Below, piece by piece: positions 63,776 through 64,000 of a DNA stretch of 64,000 nucleotides; the first letter of the stretch is position 1; every line of letters starts with the position of its first letter. The position numbers were made by a program, and so were the translations under genes. The notes under the pieces are model-generated. The model saw nothing but the letters and a program-made list of their open reading frames with translations, ran no database searches and was not told where the DNA came from. Source of the DNA: Acetobacteraceae bacterium (lineage in GTDB: Bacteria; Pseudomonadota; Alphaproteobacteria; Acetobacterales; Acetobacteraceae); contig JAIXWG010000041.1 of the NCBI GenBank assembly GCA_027482245.1, positions 1 through 64,000 of the forward strand, given 5' to 3'.

Positions 63776-64000
63776 TCAAGCCGCCCCGATGCGCTCCTTC
63801 GCGAAGGGCAGGCTGCGGATGCGGCGGCCGGTCAGGGCGGCGATGGCGTTGGCGACGGCGGGAGGCACGCCGGGGGTGCCGGGTTCGCCGACGCCGCCCA
63901 TGGGCGCGCCGGATTCGATGATCCGCACATGCACCTTCGGCATCTCCGCCCGCGACAGGATGCGGTAGGCGTCGAAGTTGCGGGGCACGGGGCGGCCATC
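63776..64000 (-). CDS. Molybdopterin-dependent dehydrogenase large subunit, C-terminal end (partial)
   Basis: Seventy-four residues to the window edge: FDAYRILSRAEMPKVHVRII then ESGAPMGGVGEPGTPGVPPAV and ANAIAALTGRRIRSLPF. GVGEPGTP contains the catalytic Glu of xanthine dehydrogenase-family subunits, as in isoquinoline 1-oxidoreductase beta or aldehyde dehydrogenases (CoxL-like). It hydroxylates an aromatic heterocycle or aldehyde using Moco. Stop at 63776; the start is outside the window. Confidence 0.88.
   Translation of the reverse strand, partial: DGRPVPRNFDAYRILSRAEMPKVHVRIIESGAPMGGVGEPGTPGVPPAVANAIAALTGRRIRSLPFAKERIGAA

Overview
The window is high-GC DNA with tightly packed, often 4-bp-overlapping genes and many orphan tripartite-tricarboxylate (Bug) binding proteins, HpcH/HpaI aldolases, a MoxR/DUF58/DUF4159 block and a Rieske/phthalate-type catabolic cluster. 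This combination suggests a soil or water alphaproteobacterium of the Acetobacteraceae (Roseomonas-like). The assignment is inferred from gene content only.

Layout. (1) 1-5062: end of an HpcH/HpaI aldolase, a divergent ArsR/AHSA1/DUF1579 operon, and a large autotransporter. (2) 5222-11275: a catabolic cluster resembling the phthalate 4,5-dioxygenase pathway (Rieske oxygenase, reductase, Gfo/Idh/MocA dehydrogenase, decarboxylase). It is joined by an M29-fold metalloenzyme with the ligand pattern of dihydroxypyridine ring-cleavage dioxygenases. Matching palindromes lie in both promoter regions. (3) 11247-21294: an eight-gene operon coupling a phosphonate-monoesterase-like sulfatase-fold enzyme and a second phosphodiesterase-like enzyme to a complete dipeptide-type ABC importer with two paralogous binding proteins. 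(4) 21443-24250: a frameshifted HupE/UreJ gene, an amidase with an AtzG-like partner, and a DUF892 ferritin-like protein.

(5) 24367-33316: an integrated element of about 8.9 kb in tRNA-Arg(CCT). It is bounded by 40-bp direct repeats and carries a P4-type integrase, an AlpA-like regulator, a primase/helicase-type replication module, a cluster of GTAAC/GTTAC palindromes, and cargo coding for small exported proteins, some of visibly lower GC. No capsid, terminase or conjugation gene is visible, so it looks like a satellite or small integrative element. (6) 33357-36557: small conserved genes, a second HpcH/HpaI aldolase and an OmpA-family porin with a strong terminator. (7) 36738-42361: a biotin-dependent acyl-CoA carboxylase pair and two Bug receptors. 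(8) 42529-44718: a hybrid histidine kinase.

(9) 44827-52869 (minus): an operon of MoxR ATPase, DUF58, DUF4159 and vWA-like membrane proteins, a lipoprotein and an ankyrin protein. It is divergent from 53060-58676 (plus): DUF1285, CoA-type Nudix hydrolase, small membrane protein, CCA-adding enzyme, MsbA-like ABC exporter and a CatB-like acetyltransferase. (10) 58682-58843: a 162-bp fold-back repeat with perfect 19-bp ends, followed by Pal, a tyrosine phosphatase, two small hydrophilic proteins, a Bug receptor, a membrane protein, a possibly decaying toxin-antitoxin module with a 19-bp palindromic operator, and the end of a molybdopterin-dependent dehydrogenase subunit.
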